DNA of 64,000 nucleotides, from positions 186,001 to 250,000 of the forward strand of contig CAJXGN010000002.1 in NCBI GenBank assembly GCA_913053875.1, read 5' to 3'. Below are positions 15,945 through 24,680 of this stretch, piece after piece. The DNA comes from an uncultured Agromyces sp. (GTDB taxonomy: Bacteria > Actinomycetota > Actinomycetes > Actinomycetales > Microbacteriaceae). Position 1 is the stretch's first letter; each line of letters opens with the position of its first letter. The position numbers and the translations under genes were made by a program. Under the pieces are notes generated by a model. It saw nothing but the letters and a program-made list of their open reading frames with translations. It made no database searches and was not told the DNA's origin.

Positions 15945-18056
15945 GTGACGACCGCCACCACCACCCGCGACGACGCCCTCGACGTGCTGCGCGCCCTGGT
16001 CGGGCGCGACGACGCCGAGTTCCACGACGGCCAGTTCGAGGCGATCTCGACGCTCGTCGACGACCGGCGACGGGCGCTCGTCGTGCAGCGCACCGGCTGG
16101 GGCAAGTCGGCGGTGTACTTCGTCGCGACGCTGCTGCGCCGCCGGCAGGGCGCCGGGCCGACAGTGCTCGTCTCGCCGCTGCTCGCGCTCATGCGCGACC
16201 AGATCGCGGCCGCCGAGCGCGCCGGCGTGCGCGCGGTCGCGATCAACTCGACCAACGCGCACGAGTGGGGCGACGTGCTCGCCGACCTCGACCGCGACGA
16301 GGTCGACGTGCTGCTCGTCTCCCCCGAGCGCCTGAACAACCCGTCGTTCCGCGACGAGCGCCTGCCCGTGCTCGTGCGCCGCATGGGCATGCTCGTCGTC
16401 GACGAGGCGCACTGCATCAGCGACTGGGGCCACGACTTCCGGCCCGACTACCGGCGCCTGGCCGAGCTCATCGCCCAGCTGCCCGACGAGGTGCCCGTAC
16501 TCGCGACCACCGCGACCGCGAACAGCCGGGTGGTGACGGATGTCGCCGAGCAGCTCGAGCACGCCGCCGACGGGGGTGCCGTGGAGGTCGTGACGATCCG
16601 TGGGCCGCTCGCGCGAGCATCCCTGCGCCTCGGAGTCCTGCGCCTGCCTGAGGCCCGTGGCCGGCTGGGCTGGCTGCTCAGCCACCTCGACGACCTGCCC
16701 GGCTCGGGCATCGTCTACGCCCTCACGGTGAGCGCCGCGAACGACACGGCACGGATGCTGCGCGACGCCGGGCACGAGGTGCGCGCCTACACGGGGCAGA
16801 CCGATCCGGCCGAGCGCGAGGAGTCGGAGCGCCTGCTGAAGGAGAACCGGGTCAAGGCGCTCGTGGCGACCTCGGCGCTCGGCATGGGCTTCGACAAGCC
16901 CGACCTGGGCTTCGTCGTGCACCTGGGCGCGCCGTCGTCGCCGGTGGCGTACTACCAGCAGGTGGGGCGCGCCGGCCGCGCGACCGAGAACGCCGACGTG
17001 CTGCTCATGCCCGGCCGCGAGGACCCCGACATCTGGCACCACTTCGCGACCGCCGCGATGCCGACCGAGGAGCGCGCGTCGCGCGTGATCGCCGCCCTGT
17101 CGCCCGACGAACCGCTGTCGACGCCCGCACTCGAGTCGATCGTCGACATCCGCCGCTCACCGCTCGAGCTGCTGCTGAAGGTGCTCGATGTCGACGGGGC
17201 CGTGCGGCGCGTGCGCGGCGGCTGGGTGTCGACCGGGCAGCCGTGGGTGTACGACGCCGACCGGTATGACCGCATCGCCGCCGAGCGCCGCGCCGAGCAG
17301 CAGCACATGGTCGAGTACGAGCAGACCGACAGCTGCCGCATGGAGTTCCTGCAGCGTTCGCTCGACGACGCGACGGCGGCGCCGTGCGGGCGGTGCGACA
17401 ACTGCACCGAGCCGTGGTTCCCGACCTCGATCGACTCGGTCGCCGCCGACACGGCCGCCGCATCGCTCGACCGGGTCGGCGTGCCGATCGAGCCGCGCGC
17501 CCAGTGGCCGACCGGCGCCGACCGCCTCGGCGTGCCCGTGAAGGGACGCATCGCGCTCGACGAGCGCGCCGCGGAGGGGCGGGCCCTGGCCCGGCTCACC
17601 GACCTCGGCTGGGGCGGTGCGCTCCGCGAGGTCTTCGCCGAGTCGGCACCGGATGCCCCGGTCAGCGGCGCCCTCCGCGACGCGGTCGTGCGCGTGCTGG
17701 CCGACTGGCCGTGGGACGAGCGGCCGGTCGCGGTCGTCTCGATGCCCGCGCGGCGCCGGCCGCTGCTCGTGGAGTCGCTCGCGCGCGGGCTCGCCGACGT
17801 CGGGCGGCTCCCCTACCTCGGCGCGCTCGGCCTGGTCGACGGTGGCCCGACCGGCGATGCCGGCGGCAACAGCGCCTACCGGCTGGCGGGGGTGTGGGGG
17901 CGCTTCGAGGCATCCACCCTCGACCTGCCCGACGGGCCCGTGCTGCTCGTCGACGACCTCGCCGACAGCCGGTGGACCCTCACGGTCGCCGCGCGCGAAC
18001 TGCGCCGGGCCGGGGCGAGCGCCGTGCTGCCGTTCGCGCTCGCGCTGCGCGGGTAG
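15945..18056 (+). CDS. RecQ-like ATP-dependent DNA helicase with C-terminal phosphoribosyltransferase-like domain
   Basis: A 703-residue superfamily 2 helicase. Walker A is TGWGKS near residue 47. The Walker B and RecQ signature is VVDEAHCISDWGHDFRPDYRRL, motif III is ATTATA, and motif VI is YYQQVGRAGR. A Cys cluster (CRMEFLQ and CGRCDNC near residues 465-485) is the RecQ zinc site. Past about residue 520 no HRDC domain is seen; instead the end carries VLLVDDLADSRWT, the phosphoribosyl-pyrophosphate-binding type motif of PRTases. The fusion suggests a nucleotide-linked role or sensor in DNA repair. The GTG at 15945, preceded by GGTGGAGG, is chosen over the upstream start at 15927. Confidence 0.88.
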   Translation: MTTATTTRDDALDVLRALVGRDDAEFHDGQFEAISTLVDDRRRALVVQRTGWGKSAVYFVATLLRRRQGAGPTVLVSPLLALMRDQIAAAERAGVRAVAINSTNAHEWGDVLADLDRDEVDVLLVSPERLNNPSFRDERLPVLVRRMGMLVVDEAHCISDWGHDFRPDYRRLAELIAQLPDEVPVLATTATANSRVVTDVAEQLEHAADGGAVEVVTIRGPLARASLRLGVLRLPEARGRLGWLLSHLDDLPGSGIVYALTVSAANDTARMLRDAGHEVRAYTGQTDPAEREESERLLKENRVKALVATSALGMGFDKPDLGFVVHLGAPSSPVAYYQQVGRAGRATENADVLLMPGREDPDIWHHFATAAMPTEERASRVIAALSPDEPLSTPALESIVDIRRSPLELLLKVLDVDGAVRRVRGGWVSTGQPWVYDADRYDRIAAERRAEQQHMVEYEQTDSCRMEFLQRSLDDATAAPCGRCDNCTEPWFPTSIDSVAADTAAASLDRVGVPIEPRAQWPTGADRLGVPVKGRIALDERAAEGRALARLTDLGWGGALREVFAESAPDAPVSGALRDAVVRVLADWPWDERPVAVVSMPARRRPLLVESLARGLADVGRLPYLGALGLVDGGPTGDAGGNSAYRLAGVWGRFEASTLDLPDGPVLLVDDLADSRWTLTVAARELRRAGASAVLPFALALRG

Positions 18057-18071
18057 GGCTGCGCGGGGCGT

Positions 18072-18479
18072 CTACGCCCCGCCGCGCACGCGGTCGGTGC
18101 GGGCGAGGAAGCTCGCGGTCACGATGCTCACCAGGCAGAACACGGCGGCGCCGGCGGCGAGCCCCCAGTCCTCCTGCACGGCGAAGACGAACACATCGAT
18201 GCCCTGCACGATGACCGTGACTACGGCGAGCGCGAGCAGGGCCCCATCCGCCGGGAAGAGCGGCACGATGAGCGCCACCACCAGGATCGCGACCGCACGC
18301 GACGCGAGGAACAGCGCGTTCGCGTCCTCGAGACCGCCGTCGATCACCCGGGTCACGGCACCGAACGTGCTGACCGCCGAGGCGAGCAGGATGACCGCGA
18401 AGCACCACCAGTACGCGGCGCCGCGCGGTGGGGTGGGGCGGGCTGCGGGCATCGCGCCGGTACTCGTCATGCCACCCAC
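18072..18479 (-). CDS. Small four-helix membrane protein of unknown function
   Basis: A 135-residue protein with four hydrophobic segments (beginning at AAYWWCFAVILLASA, ALFLASRAVAILVVAL, ALLALAVVTVIVQGIDVF and GAAVFCLVSIVTASFLA) and short loops. No catalytic motif is visible. It is convergent with the RecQ-like gene (15 bases between stops) and divergent from the LLM oxidoreductase. A second in-frame ATG three codons in could be the true start. I do not recognise the family. Confidence 0.6.
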   Translation of the reverse strand: MGGMTSTGAMPAARPTPPRGAAYWWCFAVILLASAVSTFGAVTRVIDGGLEDANALFLASRAVAILVVALIVPLFPADGALLALAVVTVIVQGIDVFVFAVQEDWGLAAGAAVFCLVSIVTASFLARTDRVRGGA

Positions 18480-18551
18480 ACTGGCCGCGCCCGAGCGGCC
18501 CGGTCAAGGGCGGGCGGGAATGCGGAGCATCCGCTCTGCGCTGCAGCCCGT

Positions 18552-19574
18552 GTGAAGCACATCGGATTCCTCTCGTTCGGACACTGGCAGCCCTCGCCCC
18601 AGTCGGGCACGCGCTCGGCAGGCGACGCCCTGCTGCAGTCGATCGACCTCGCCGTCGCGGCGGAGGAGCTCGGCGCCGACGGCGCGTACTTCCGTGTGCA
18701 CCACTTCGCCCGGCAGCTCGCGAGCCCGTTCCCGCTGCTCGCGGCGATCGGCGCGCGCACGAACCGCATCGAGATCGGCACGGGCGTGATCGACATGCGG
18801 TACGAGAACCCGCTCTACATGGCGGAGGACGCGGGCGCTGCCGACCTCATCTCGGGCGGGCGGCTGCAGCTCGGCGTGAGCCGCGGGTCACCCGAGCAGG
18901 TCATCGACGGGTACCGCTACTTCGGGTACGAGGCGCCCGAGGGCAAGACGATGTCTGACGTCGCGCGCGAGCAGACCGAGTTGTTCCTGAAGGTCATCGA
19001 GGGGGCGCGCTTCGCCGAGCCGAACCCGCGGCCGATGTTCGCCAACCCGTACCCCGGCCCGCTGCCGATCGAGCCGCAGTCGCCGGGCCTGCGCGACCGC
19101 ATCTGGTGGGGCGCCGGGTCGGATGCCACGGCGGTGTGGGCCGCCGAGCGCGGCATGCACCTCATGAGCTCGACGCTCAAGGAGGACGAGTCGGGCGAGC
19201 CGCTGCACGTGCAGCAGCGGAAGCAGATCGAGCGCTACCGCGAGGCGTGGGCGTCGGCGGGGCACTCGCGCGAGCCGCGCGTGTCGGTGAGTCGGTCGAT
19301 CTTCCCCATCGTCGACGACCGTGACCGCGCGTACTTCGTGGGCGGCGGCGAGGCGAGCGACCAGTTCGGCGCGATCGACGGCTACCGTGCGGTGTTCGGG
19401 CGGAGCTACTCCGACGAGCCCGACCGGTTGGTCGAGCAGCTGCGCGACGACGAGGCGATCGCCGCGGCCGACACGCTGCTGCTCACCGTGCCCACGCAGC
19501 TCGGCGTCGACTACAACGCCCACGTGCTCGAGTCGGTGCTGACGCACGTGGCGCCGGCGCTCGGTTGGCGCTGA
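18552..19574 (+). CDS. LLM class flavin-dependent oxidoreductase
   Basis: A 340-residue luciferase-like monooxygenase-fold protein. The start IGFLSFGHW, the segment EELGADGAYFRVHHFARQLASPFPLLAAIGARTN (strands 1-2 of the barrel) and LISGGRLQLGVSRGS are typical of this F420/FMN-using superfamily. Many actinobacterial members have no known substrate. The GTG at 18552 is the only early start and lacks a ribosome site, so a leaderless or weakly translated message is possible. The downstream GNAT gene is separated by 40 bases and has its own -10-like box. Confidence 0.85.
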   Translation: MKHIGFLSFGHWQPSPQSGTRSAGDALLQSIDLAVAAEELGADGAYFRVHHFARQLASPFPLLAAIGARTNRIEIGTGVIDMRYENPLYMAEDAGAADLISGGRLQLGVSRGSPEQVIDGYRYFGYEAPEGKTMSDVAREQTELFLKVIEGARFAEPNPRPMFANPYPGPLPIEPQSPGLRDRIWWGAGSDATAVWAAERGMHLMSSTLKEDESGEPLHVQQRKQIERYREAWASAGHSREPRVSVSRSIFPIVDDRDRAYFVGGGEASDQFGAIDGYRAVFGRSYSDEPDRLVEQLRDDEAIAAADTLLLTVPTQLGVDYNAHVLESVLTHVAPALGWR

Positions 19575-19614
19575 GACTGACGCTGAGGGGGAGCATCCGC
19601 CATAGGCTGACGCC

Positions 19615-20058
19615 ATGATCGACATCACCGCGGTCACCGCGCAGGACCGTGCCGAGTGGGACGTGCTCTGGGACGGGTACCTGACCTTCTACGAGACCGT
19701 GCTCGACGATGCGACGACGGATGCCACGTTCGCGACGCTCCTCGACCCCGAGTCGGCCGTGCACGGCGCCCTCGCGCGCGACGAGGCGGGGCGTGCGATC
19801 GGGCTCGTGCACTGGCTGACGCACCCCGGCACCTGGTCGACGCACGCTTCCTGCTACCTGGAGGACCTGTTCGTCGCACCCGACACGAGAGTCGGCGGTG
19901 CGGGCCGGGCGCTGATCGCGCACGTGCGCGACTGGGCCGCGAAGCACGACTGCGCGAAGGTCTACTGGCTCACGGCCGAGACCAACGCGGTCGCGCGCGG
20001 GCTCTACGATCGGGTCGCCGAGCGCACGGGCTTCATCCACTACGAGATCGAGCTGTAG
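19615..20058 (+). CDS. GNAT family N-acetyltransferase
   Basis: A 147-residue acetyltransferase. The acetyl-CoA-binding motif A is visible as LEDLFVAPDTRVGGAGRALIAHVRDW (Q/RxxGxG/A form), and motif B is VYWLTAETNAVARGLYDRVAERTGF. The acceptor is unknown. A TAGGCT hexamer at 19603-19608 lies only six bases before the ATG, which would place the transcript start at or next to the start codon and suggests a leaderless mRNA. Confidence 0.85.
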   Translation: MIDITAVTAQDRAEWDVLWDGYLTFYETVLDDATTDATFATLLDPESAVHGALARDEAGRAIGLVHWLTHPGTWSTHASCYLEDLFVAPDTRVGGAGRALIAHVRDWAAKHDCAKVYWLTAETNAVARGLYDRVAERTGFIHYEIEL

Positions 20059-20078
20059 CGCCGACCCGCTCGCGTCGC

Positions 20079-20534
20079 TCAGCTCTGGATTCGGACGAAC
20101 GCGCGCAACTGCCGCGGCCGCACGTCGTGCGCCTCCGCGAACCCGAGCGACTCGTAGAACGCCCGCTGGCCCGGCTCGTCGTCGGTGAGCAGCACGTGCT
20201 GCCGCACGTCGCCGAACGGCGCGAACGCGGCGGCGACGAGTCGCGACCCCAACCCGGAGCGTCGATGCTCCGGGTGCACCAGCACGTCCTGCAGGTACGC
20301 GATGGTCGCGCCGTCGCCGACGATGCGGGCGAGGCCGACGAGATGCTCGCCGTGCCACGCCGTCACCACGCGGAGCGATCCCGCGAGGGCGGCGACGAGC
20401 GTCTCGGGCGCGGCGGTGTACGCCGACCAACCGACCGCGTCGTACAGCGCGATGAGCGCCTCGCTGCCGGGCATCCGGTCGTCGCGCAGCTCGAGCGACG
20501 CCGGCATCTCGCGTGGTGTTGCGGGCTCGACCAT
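20079..20534 (-). CDS. GNAT family N-acetyltransferase
   Basis: A 151-residue acetyltransferase with motif A at YLQDVLVHPEHRRSGLGSRLVAAA and a C-terminal AFYESLGF motif. The architecture matches small-molecule or antibiotic-type GNATs; the substrate is unknown. It is convergent with the preceding GNAT and divergent from the YpeA-like gene at 20606, which makes three GNATs in about 1.4 kb. Sequence differences between the three are large, so this is not a recent tandem duplication. Confidence 0.85.
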   Translation of the reverse strand: MVEPATPREMPASLELRDDRMPGSEALIALYDAVGWSAYTAAPETLVAALAGSLRVVTAWHGEHLVGLARIVGDGATIAYLQDVLVHPEHRRSGLGSRLVAAAFAPFGDVRQHVLLTDDEPGQRAFYESLGFAEAHDVRPRQLRAFVRIQS

Positions 20535-20605
20535 GCAGCCGACCGTACCGCGAGCCGCCCGATCCGGCCGGTGACCGCACGCCGGTCGTCTGCCACAGTG
20601 TGGTG

Positions 20606-21022
20606 ATGGAGATCCGACCGTTCCGCACCGACGACACCGAGGCGGTCGTCGCGCTGTGGGAGGCGTCCGGGCTGACGCGGCCGTGGAACGACCCGCGGAA
20701 GGACATCGCCCGCAAGCTCGCCGTGCAGCCGGAGCTGTTCGTGGTGGCGGTCGACGGCGGCCGGGTGGTCGGGTCGGTGATGGCCGGATACGACGGTCAC
20801 CGCGGCTGGATGAATTACCTGGCCACCGCGCCGGATGCCCGCGGGATCGGGATCGGACGCGCGCTCGTCGACCATGTCGAGGAGTCCCTGCAGGCGATCG
20901 GATGCCCCAAGGTGAACCTGCAGGTGCGCGCGACGAACCGCGAGGCTGTCGCCTTCTACGAGCGACTCGGCTACCGGGTCGACGAGACGATCGACCTGGG
21001 CAAGCGCCTCATCGACGACTGA
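20606..21022 (+). CDS. GNAT family acetyltransferase, YpeA-like
   Basis: A 138-residue acetyltransferase close in pattern to E. coli YpeA. Features are IRPFRTDDTEAVVALWEASGL at the start, the WNDPRKDIARKL segment, motif A APDARGIGIGRALVDHVE, and the ending NREAVAFYERLGYRVDE. The ATG at 20606 is chosen; the frame opens earlier, but only within the divergent promoter. YpeA-type enzymes are conserved but lack an assigned substrate. A 128-bp inverted-repeat element follows the stop codon. Confidence 0.87.
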   Translation: MEIRPFRTDDTEAVVALWEASGLTRPWNDPRKDIARKLAVQPELFVVAVDGGRVVGSVMAGYDGHRGWMNYLATAPDARGIGIGRALVDHVEESLQAIGCPKVNLQVRATNREAVAFYERLGYRVDETIDLGKRLIDD

Positions 21023-21041
21023 CCCCCGGCGAAGTGCGGCA

Positions 21042-21169
21042 CTTTTCAGGAGCCGACCTGCGCCTGGCGGCGGAATCCTGCGCGGCGCCAGCCGGTCACG
21101 ACCGAACCGGTCGGAATCCGGCCCGGCCCGCACGATCCGTGCGCGGCCGCCCAGCCGACTCCTGAAAAG
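21042..21169. repeat. 128-bp inverted-repeat intergenic element
   Basis: Arms CTTTTCAGGAG at 21042-21052 and its exact complement at 21159-21169 fill the gap between convergent genes. Beyond the 11-bp match the next bases also pair with a few changes, and inside lies a nested CCGGTC...GACCGG-type palindrome. GCGGAAT and CTTTTC motifs within it recall the family I elements near 49.7 kb. Confidence 0.7.
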
Positions 21170-21176
21170 CGACGCC

Positions 21177-22253
21177 CTAACCGGCGTAGGGCGAGTACGG
21201 CCACGTGATCGCGGCGAGGGTCGTCTGCCCCGAGACGCTCGGATGGAAGTAGTCGTACGTCGAGATGTGCGACGAGCTGAACTGGAAGTCCGCCACGGCG
21301 TAGTCGTCGAAGCTGCATCGCTCGAGCGCCGCGCAGATGGACGCGAGCTGGTCGTTGTACTCGTCGACCCGCGCCTGCACGGCGTCGCGACGCTCCTCGC
21401 TCGCGGTGGTCGTCGAGGTCGGGTTCTGCAGCATCGACTGGCAGACGTCGCCGATCGCCCAGATGAACCTCGCCCAGCCGTTGTCCTTGCTGAGCGCCCA
21501 CATGCGCTTCAGGTTCGGCACCGTCGTCAGCAGGATCTCCGCGTCGGGCCGTGCGTCGGCGAACGCGGCGAGCGCGCCGGAGATGCTCGCTGCGTACGCG
21601 CTCGTCGGGGTCATCGCGCCCACCGTGTCGGTGCACGCGTCGTTGGCGCCGATCTGCACGGTCAGGTAGTCGGCCTCGGCCGCGATCGCCTGGTTCACCT
21701 GCGCGGCGAGGCCCGATGCCGTCGCACCGACCACCGCGGCGTTCACGGCCACGAGATCGGATGCCCCGGCTGCGCGCAACCGGGTCGCATGCGACTGCAC
21801 GCTCGACGAGGAACCCGTCGACCAGCTGTACTGCGGGTACGCGCCGCTGCCGACGGCGTCGTACGCGACGGTGATCGAGTCGCCGACGCCGACGATGACC
21901 GACGGGAGGCCGGCCGGGTCGGTGCCCGGGGTGGTGGGCGGCGGGCTCGTCTCGGTCGGGGGCGGCGTGGTCTCCGTCGGGGGCGGGGTCGTCTCCGTGG
22001 GTGGCGGAGTCGTCTCGGTGGGCGGCGGCGATGACGGCGGCGGGCTGGTGGTCGTGGGGGGCGGGGTCGTCGTGCTCGGCGGCGGCGTGCTCGTCGCGGT
22101 CGGCTTCCCGTTCCCCTTGCCGTTGCCGTTGCCGCCGCCCTTGCCCTCGGGCGGTGCGCCGAGCGCGGGGCTCGCGATGAGACCGACCGCGATCACAGCC
22201 GAGATGACGACGGCGACGGCTGCGGGAGCGCCGGCCGGACGATGACGGGACAT
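21177..22253 (-). CDS. Secreted SGNH/GDSL-type esterase with Pro/Thr-rich linker
   Basis: A 358-residue exported protein. An N-terminal signal peptide ends near the GAPPEG segment, a Gly/Asn/Lys patch follows, and then a low-complexity linker with repeated PPPTETT units occupies about residues 50-110. The catalytic domain has block I GVGDSIT, block III IGANDAC and block V DYFHPS, so Ser, Gly, Asn and His of the SGNH set are all present. It probably acts on ester substrates outside the cell, with the linker spacing it from the wall. The start at 22253 is supported by GGAGG upstream. It is downstream of the mycofactocin operon but separated from it by hairpins. Confidence 0.88.
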   Translation of the reverse strand: MSRHRPAGAPAAVAVVISAVIAVGLIASPALGAPPEGKGGGNGNGKGNGKPTATSTPPPSTTTPPPTTTSPPPSSPPPTETTPPPTETTPPPTETTPPPTETSPPPTTPGTDPAGLPSVIVGVGDSITVAYDAVGSGAYPQYSWSTGSSSSVQSHATRLRAAGASDLVAVNAAVVGATASGLAAQVNQAIAAEADYLTVQIGANDACTDTVGAMTPTSAYAASISGALAAFADARPDAEILLTTVPNLKRMWALSKDNGWARFIWAIGDVCQSMLQNPTSTTTASEERRDAVQARVDEYNDQLASICAALERCSFDDYAVADFQFSSSHISTYDYFHPSVSGQTTLAAITWPYSPYAG

Positions 22254-22384
22254 CGGTCCTCCGTTGGACGAATGCGAACGTTCGATCCGGGACGACCCGG
22301 CACGTGGTGCGTCGGCTGTGCGCGTCCGACGGCGGGCGACGAGCGCGTCAGCGGGCCGCGACAGCGGGCCCACGCGGCACGCTA

Positions 22385-22426
22385 GTCCTGCCGCAGGACG
22401 GCGACAACACCCCACTTCGCGGGGTG
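22385..22426 (-). terminator. Hairpins downstream of mftF (probable end of the mycofactocin operon)
   Basis: Reading the minus strand after the mftF stop, a CACCCC/GGGGTG stem (22408-22413 with 22421-22426) is followed by a second stem, GTCCTG/CAGGAC with a 3-nt loop (22385-22399). There is no clear T-run. Confidence 0.5.
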
Positions 22427-22434
22427 AGCCTCCC

Positions 22435-23841
22435 TCAGCTCTCCCGACGCGCCCGCAGGTCGGGCAGCAGCGCCCGCAGCGAGCGCCCCCGCATCGCGCT
22501 CGTCCACACGCCCCACCCGTAGGCGAGATCGTCGAGCCGCCGCGCGATGCCGAACCGCACCGGGTCGAGGCGAGGCCGCGTTCTGGCGTACTCCCACGCG
22601 GTGTCGGCGACGACCGCGACCACGACCGCCCGGCGGAGGCGGCGCGACACGAGGCATCCGATCGCCGTCAGCGGCCACCAGTGCCGCAGCAGCAGTGCGA
22701 CCCCCTGGGCCGACGCGCCGACGAGACCGTAGCCGGTGAGCCGCACGCCGAGCCGGTACGGATGCCGCACGCCCGACGCCCGTCGCCCGATGCGCACCGC
22801 GGTCACCGCGCCGAGCGCCGCGACCACCGGAACCGACCAACGCCGCTGCGCCAACAGCGCGCCGAGCGAGACCGCGGCCCAGGGCGCGAGCACCACCGGC
22901 GCGATGTCGTGGGGATGACGAGTACCGAGCGGGTGCGCGCCGGTACCGTAGAACGCCTTGCGCCCGAGCCACGCTCGCAGCGTGGTGCGGTGCTCGTGCC
23001 GCACGACGGCGGCGGGCTCGAACCGCACGCGCCGGCCCTCCGCCACGAGGCGCCAGACGAGGTCGACGTCCTCCCCCACGCGCATCGAGCCGTCGAACCC
23101 CTCCCCGAGCGCGTCGACCCGCGCGACCAGGCACGTGCTCGACACCCACGACACCGGCGAGCGCGGCCGCACGCTCGCGGCGTCGTCGCCGAGGTCGAGC
23201 GAGGAGCGGGCGTCCTCGTAGCGCGTGATCCAGTTCGGACGATCGGTCTCGAGTCCCAGCACCCGCGGCGCGGCCATCGCGAGGGCCGGGTCGGCGAAGT
23301 GCCGCAGCAGCAGTTCGAGAGCGGATGCCTCGGCCACGACGTCGGAGTCGATGAACGCGACGAACGGGGTGTCGACCCGCGCGAGACCGGCGTTGCGCGC
23401 GCCCGCTGGGCCGACGTTCGCGCCGAGCGCCACCAGCTCGGCGCCGTGCCGCGCGGCCACGGCGGCCGTGGCCACGGGGTCGTCGGAGGCGTCGTCGACG
23501 ACGAGCACGCGCACCTCGCCCGCGAGGCCGCCGAGCAGCCGGTCGAGCTGGCGCGGCCGGTCGCGGACCGGGACCACGACGGTCAGGGCCTCGAGCGACG
23601 CCGCGGGGAGTGCCGCGACGACCGGGTCGGCGAGCCCGGTGGCGAGCAGGTGCTCGGCGAGCGCCCGGCCGCTCGCGTCCTCGACCACCACGTCGCGCCC
23701 GCGCAGGCGGTCGCGCGCGGCCGGCTTCAGCCGCGCGATGCGCGTGGGTGCGCCACCCACGAGTACGGCTCCGTCGTCGAGCACGCGGGTGTGACGGCCC
23801 AGCCGCACGGTGAACCCGTCGGGCAGGCGGGGCGCCGGCAT
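22435..23841 (-). CDS. mftF: Mycofactocin glycosyltransferase MftF
   Basis: A 468-residue family 2 glycosyltransferase that attaches glucose units to the mycofactocin redox core. The GT-A core has VVVPVRDRPRQLDRLL, VLVVDDASDDP, and the acidic motif FIDSDVV, with RVGEDVDLVWRL further on. The N-terminal about 90 residues form the MftF-specific extension, and the C-terminal portion is hydrophobic (VVAALGAVTA, WWPLTAIGCLV), suggesting membrane association. The ATG at 23841 overlaps the mftE stop by one base, which fixes the start despite a longer open frame. It is the last gene of the minus-strand mft operon. Confidence 0.92.
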   Translation of the reverse strand: MPAPRLPDGFTVRLGRHTRVLDDGAVLVGGAPTRIARLKPAARDRLRGRDVVVEDASGRALAEHLLATGLADPVVAALPAASLEALTVVVPVRDRPRQLDRLLGGLAGEVRVLVVDDASDDPVATAAVAARHGAELVALGANVGPAGARNAGLARVDTPFVAFIDSDVVAEASALELLLRHFADPALAMAAPRVLGLETDRPNWITRYEDARSSLDLGDDAASVRPRSPVSWVSSTCLVARVDALGEGFDGSMRVGEDVDLVWRLVAEGRRVRFEPAAVVRHEHRTTLRAWLGRKAFYGTGAHPLGTRHPHDIAPVVLAPWAAVSLGALLAQRRWSVPVVAALGAVTAVRIGRRASGVRHPYRLGVRLTGYGLVGASAQGVALLLRHWWPLTAIGCLVSRRLRRAVVVAVVADTAWEYARTRPRLDPVRFGIARRLDDLAYGWGVWTSAMRGRSLRALLPDLRARRES

Positions 23842-24662
23842 CAGGTGTCCGTCGATCCGTCGTGCGCGTGCACCTCGGCCCCGGAACCGGTTGGTCCGCG
23901 GCGCCCGGTCGGCACGAGGCATCCGCGCCCGTCGACCTGCCCGCCCGCGATGCGCGCCCACGCATCGTCGACCATGCCCGCCAGCAGCCGCTCCCCCTCG
24001 ACGGCGTTGGCACCCGACGGGTCGCCGAGCACCCCGTTCGGCGCGACCTGCCGCACTCCACCCGCCCGCAGGGCCGGCATGAGGTCGGCGAGCGATGATG
24101 CCGTGTTGCCCGGCTCGGCCCGCGCCCGACGCACGAGGTCGGGTGCGATCGCGAGCACGAGCGACGTCTCGACCCGGCCCGCGTGCGCGTCGCCCGTGCC
24201 GCCCGCATCGAGCAGCCCGGCCGCAGGCCCGCACGGCAGCCACGACACCGGCCGCTCCTCGTCGCGCAGCACCGGCACCGCGGTCGCGAGCGCCTCGACG
24301 TTGCCGCCGTGGCCGTTCACGAGCACGATGCGCCCGGCCCATCCGCTCATCGACCGCCCCAGTTCGAGCAGCGCGAACGTCAGCGCCTGCGTGCCGATCG
24401 AGGACGTGCCGGGGAAGTCCTGGTGCTCGCCGCTCGCACCGTAGGCGAGCGCGGGCGCGGCGAGCGCCTCGACGCCGTCGGCACGGGCTCTGGCGACCAC
24501 GCCGTCGACCACGGCGGATGCCACGAGCGTGTCGGTCCCGAAGGGCAGGTGCGGCCCGTGCTGCTCGGTCGAGCCGACCGGCACGACGACGAGCGGGCGG
24601 TCGATCGCCGTCCACACGGCGTCGCCGAGCGCGCCCGGCCGCGCCCGGCCGCCCCTCACCAC
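23841..24662 (-). CDS. mftE: Mycofactocin precursor peptide peptidase MftE (creatininase family)
   Basis: A 273-residue metal-dependent amidohydrolase of the creatininase family. In mycofactocin synthesis it cleaves the modified C-terminal Val-Tyr unit from MftA. The metal-binding motif STEQHGPHLPFGTD (Glu33, His35, Asp44) is intact, and LVNGHGGN and DAHAGRVETS supply the other ligands. The frame begins with tandem GTG codons at 24662; an exact N-terminus is not certain. It lies 18 bases after mftD and overlaps mftF, so the three are co-translated. Confidence 0.93.
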   Translation of the reverse strand: MVRGGRARPGALGDAVWTAIDRPLVVVPVGSTEQHGPHLPFGTDTLVASAVVDGVVARARADGVEALAAPALAYGASGEHQDFPGTSSIGTQALTFALLELGRSMSGWAGRIVLVNGHGGNVEALATAVPVLRDEERPVSWLPCGPAAGLLDAGGTGDAHAGRVETSLVLAIAPDLVRRARAEPGNTASSLADLMPALRAGGVRQVAPNGVLGDPSGANAVEGERLLAGMVDDAWARIAGGQVDGRGCLVPTGRRGPTGSGAEVHAHDGSTDT

Positions 24663-24680
24663 GCCGGCCCCCGACTCGCG

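Noticed and set aside
13076-16417. A single 1113-residue minus-strand protein spanning the SulP gene and upstream DNA
   Set aside because: Only the last 563 residues (from 14767) look like protein. The rest is antisense to the DUF1254 and RecQ genes and there is a good ribosome site at the internal ATG.
19615-21022. Recent tandem duplication of three GNAT genes
   Set aside because: The three proteins differ strongly in sequence, length and orientation; they share only the general acetyl-CoA motif.
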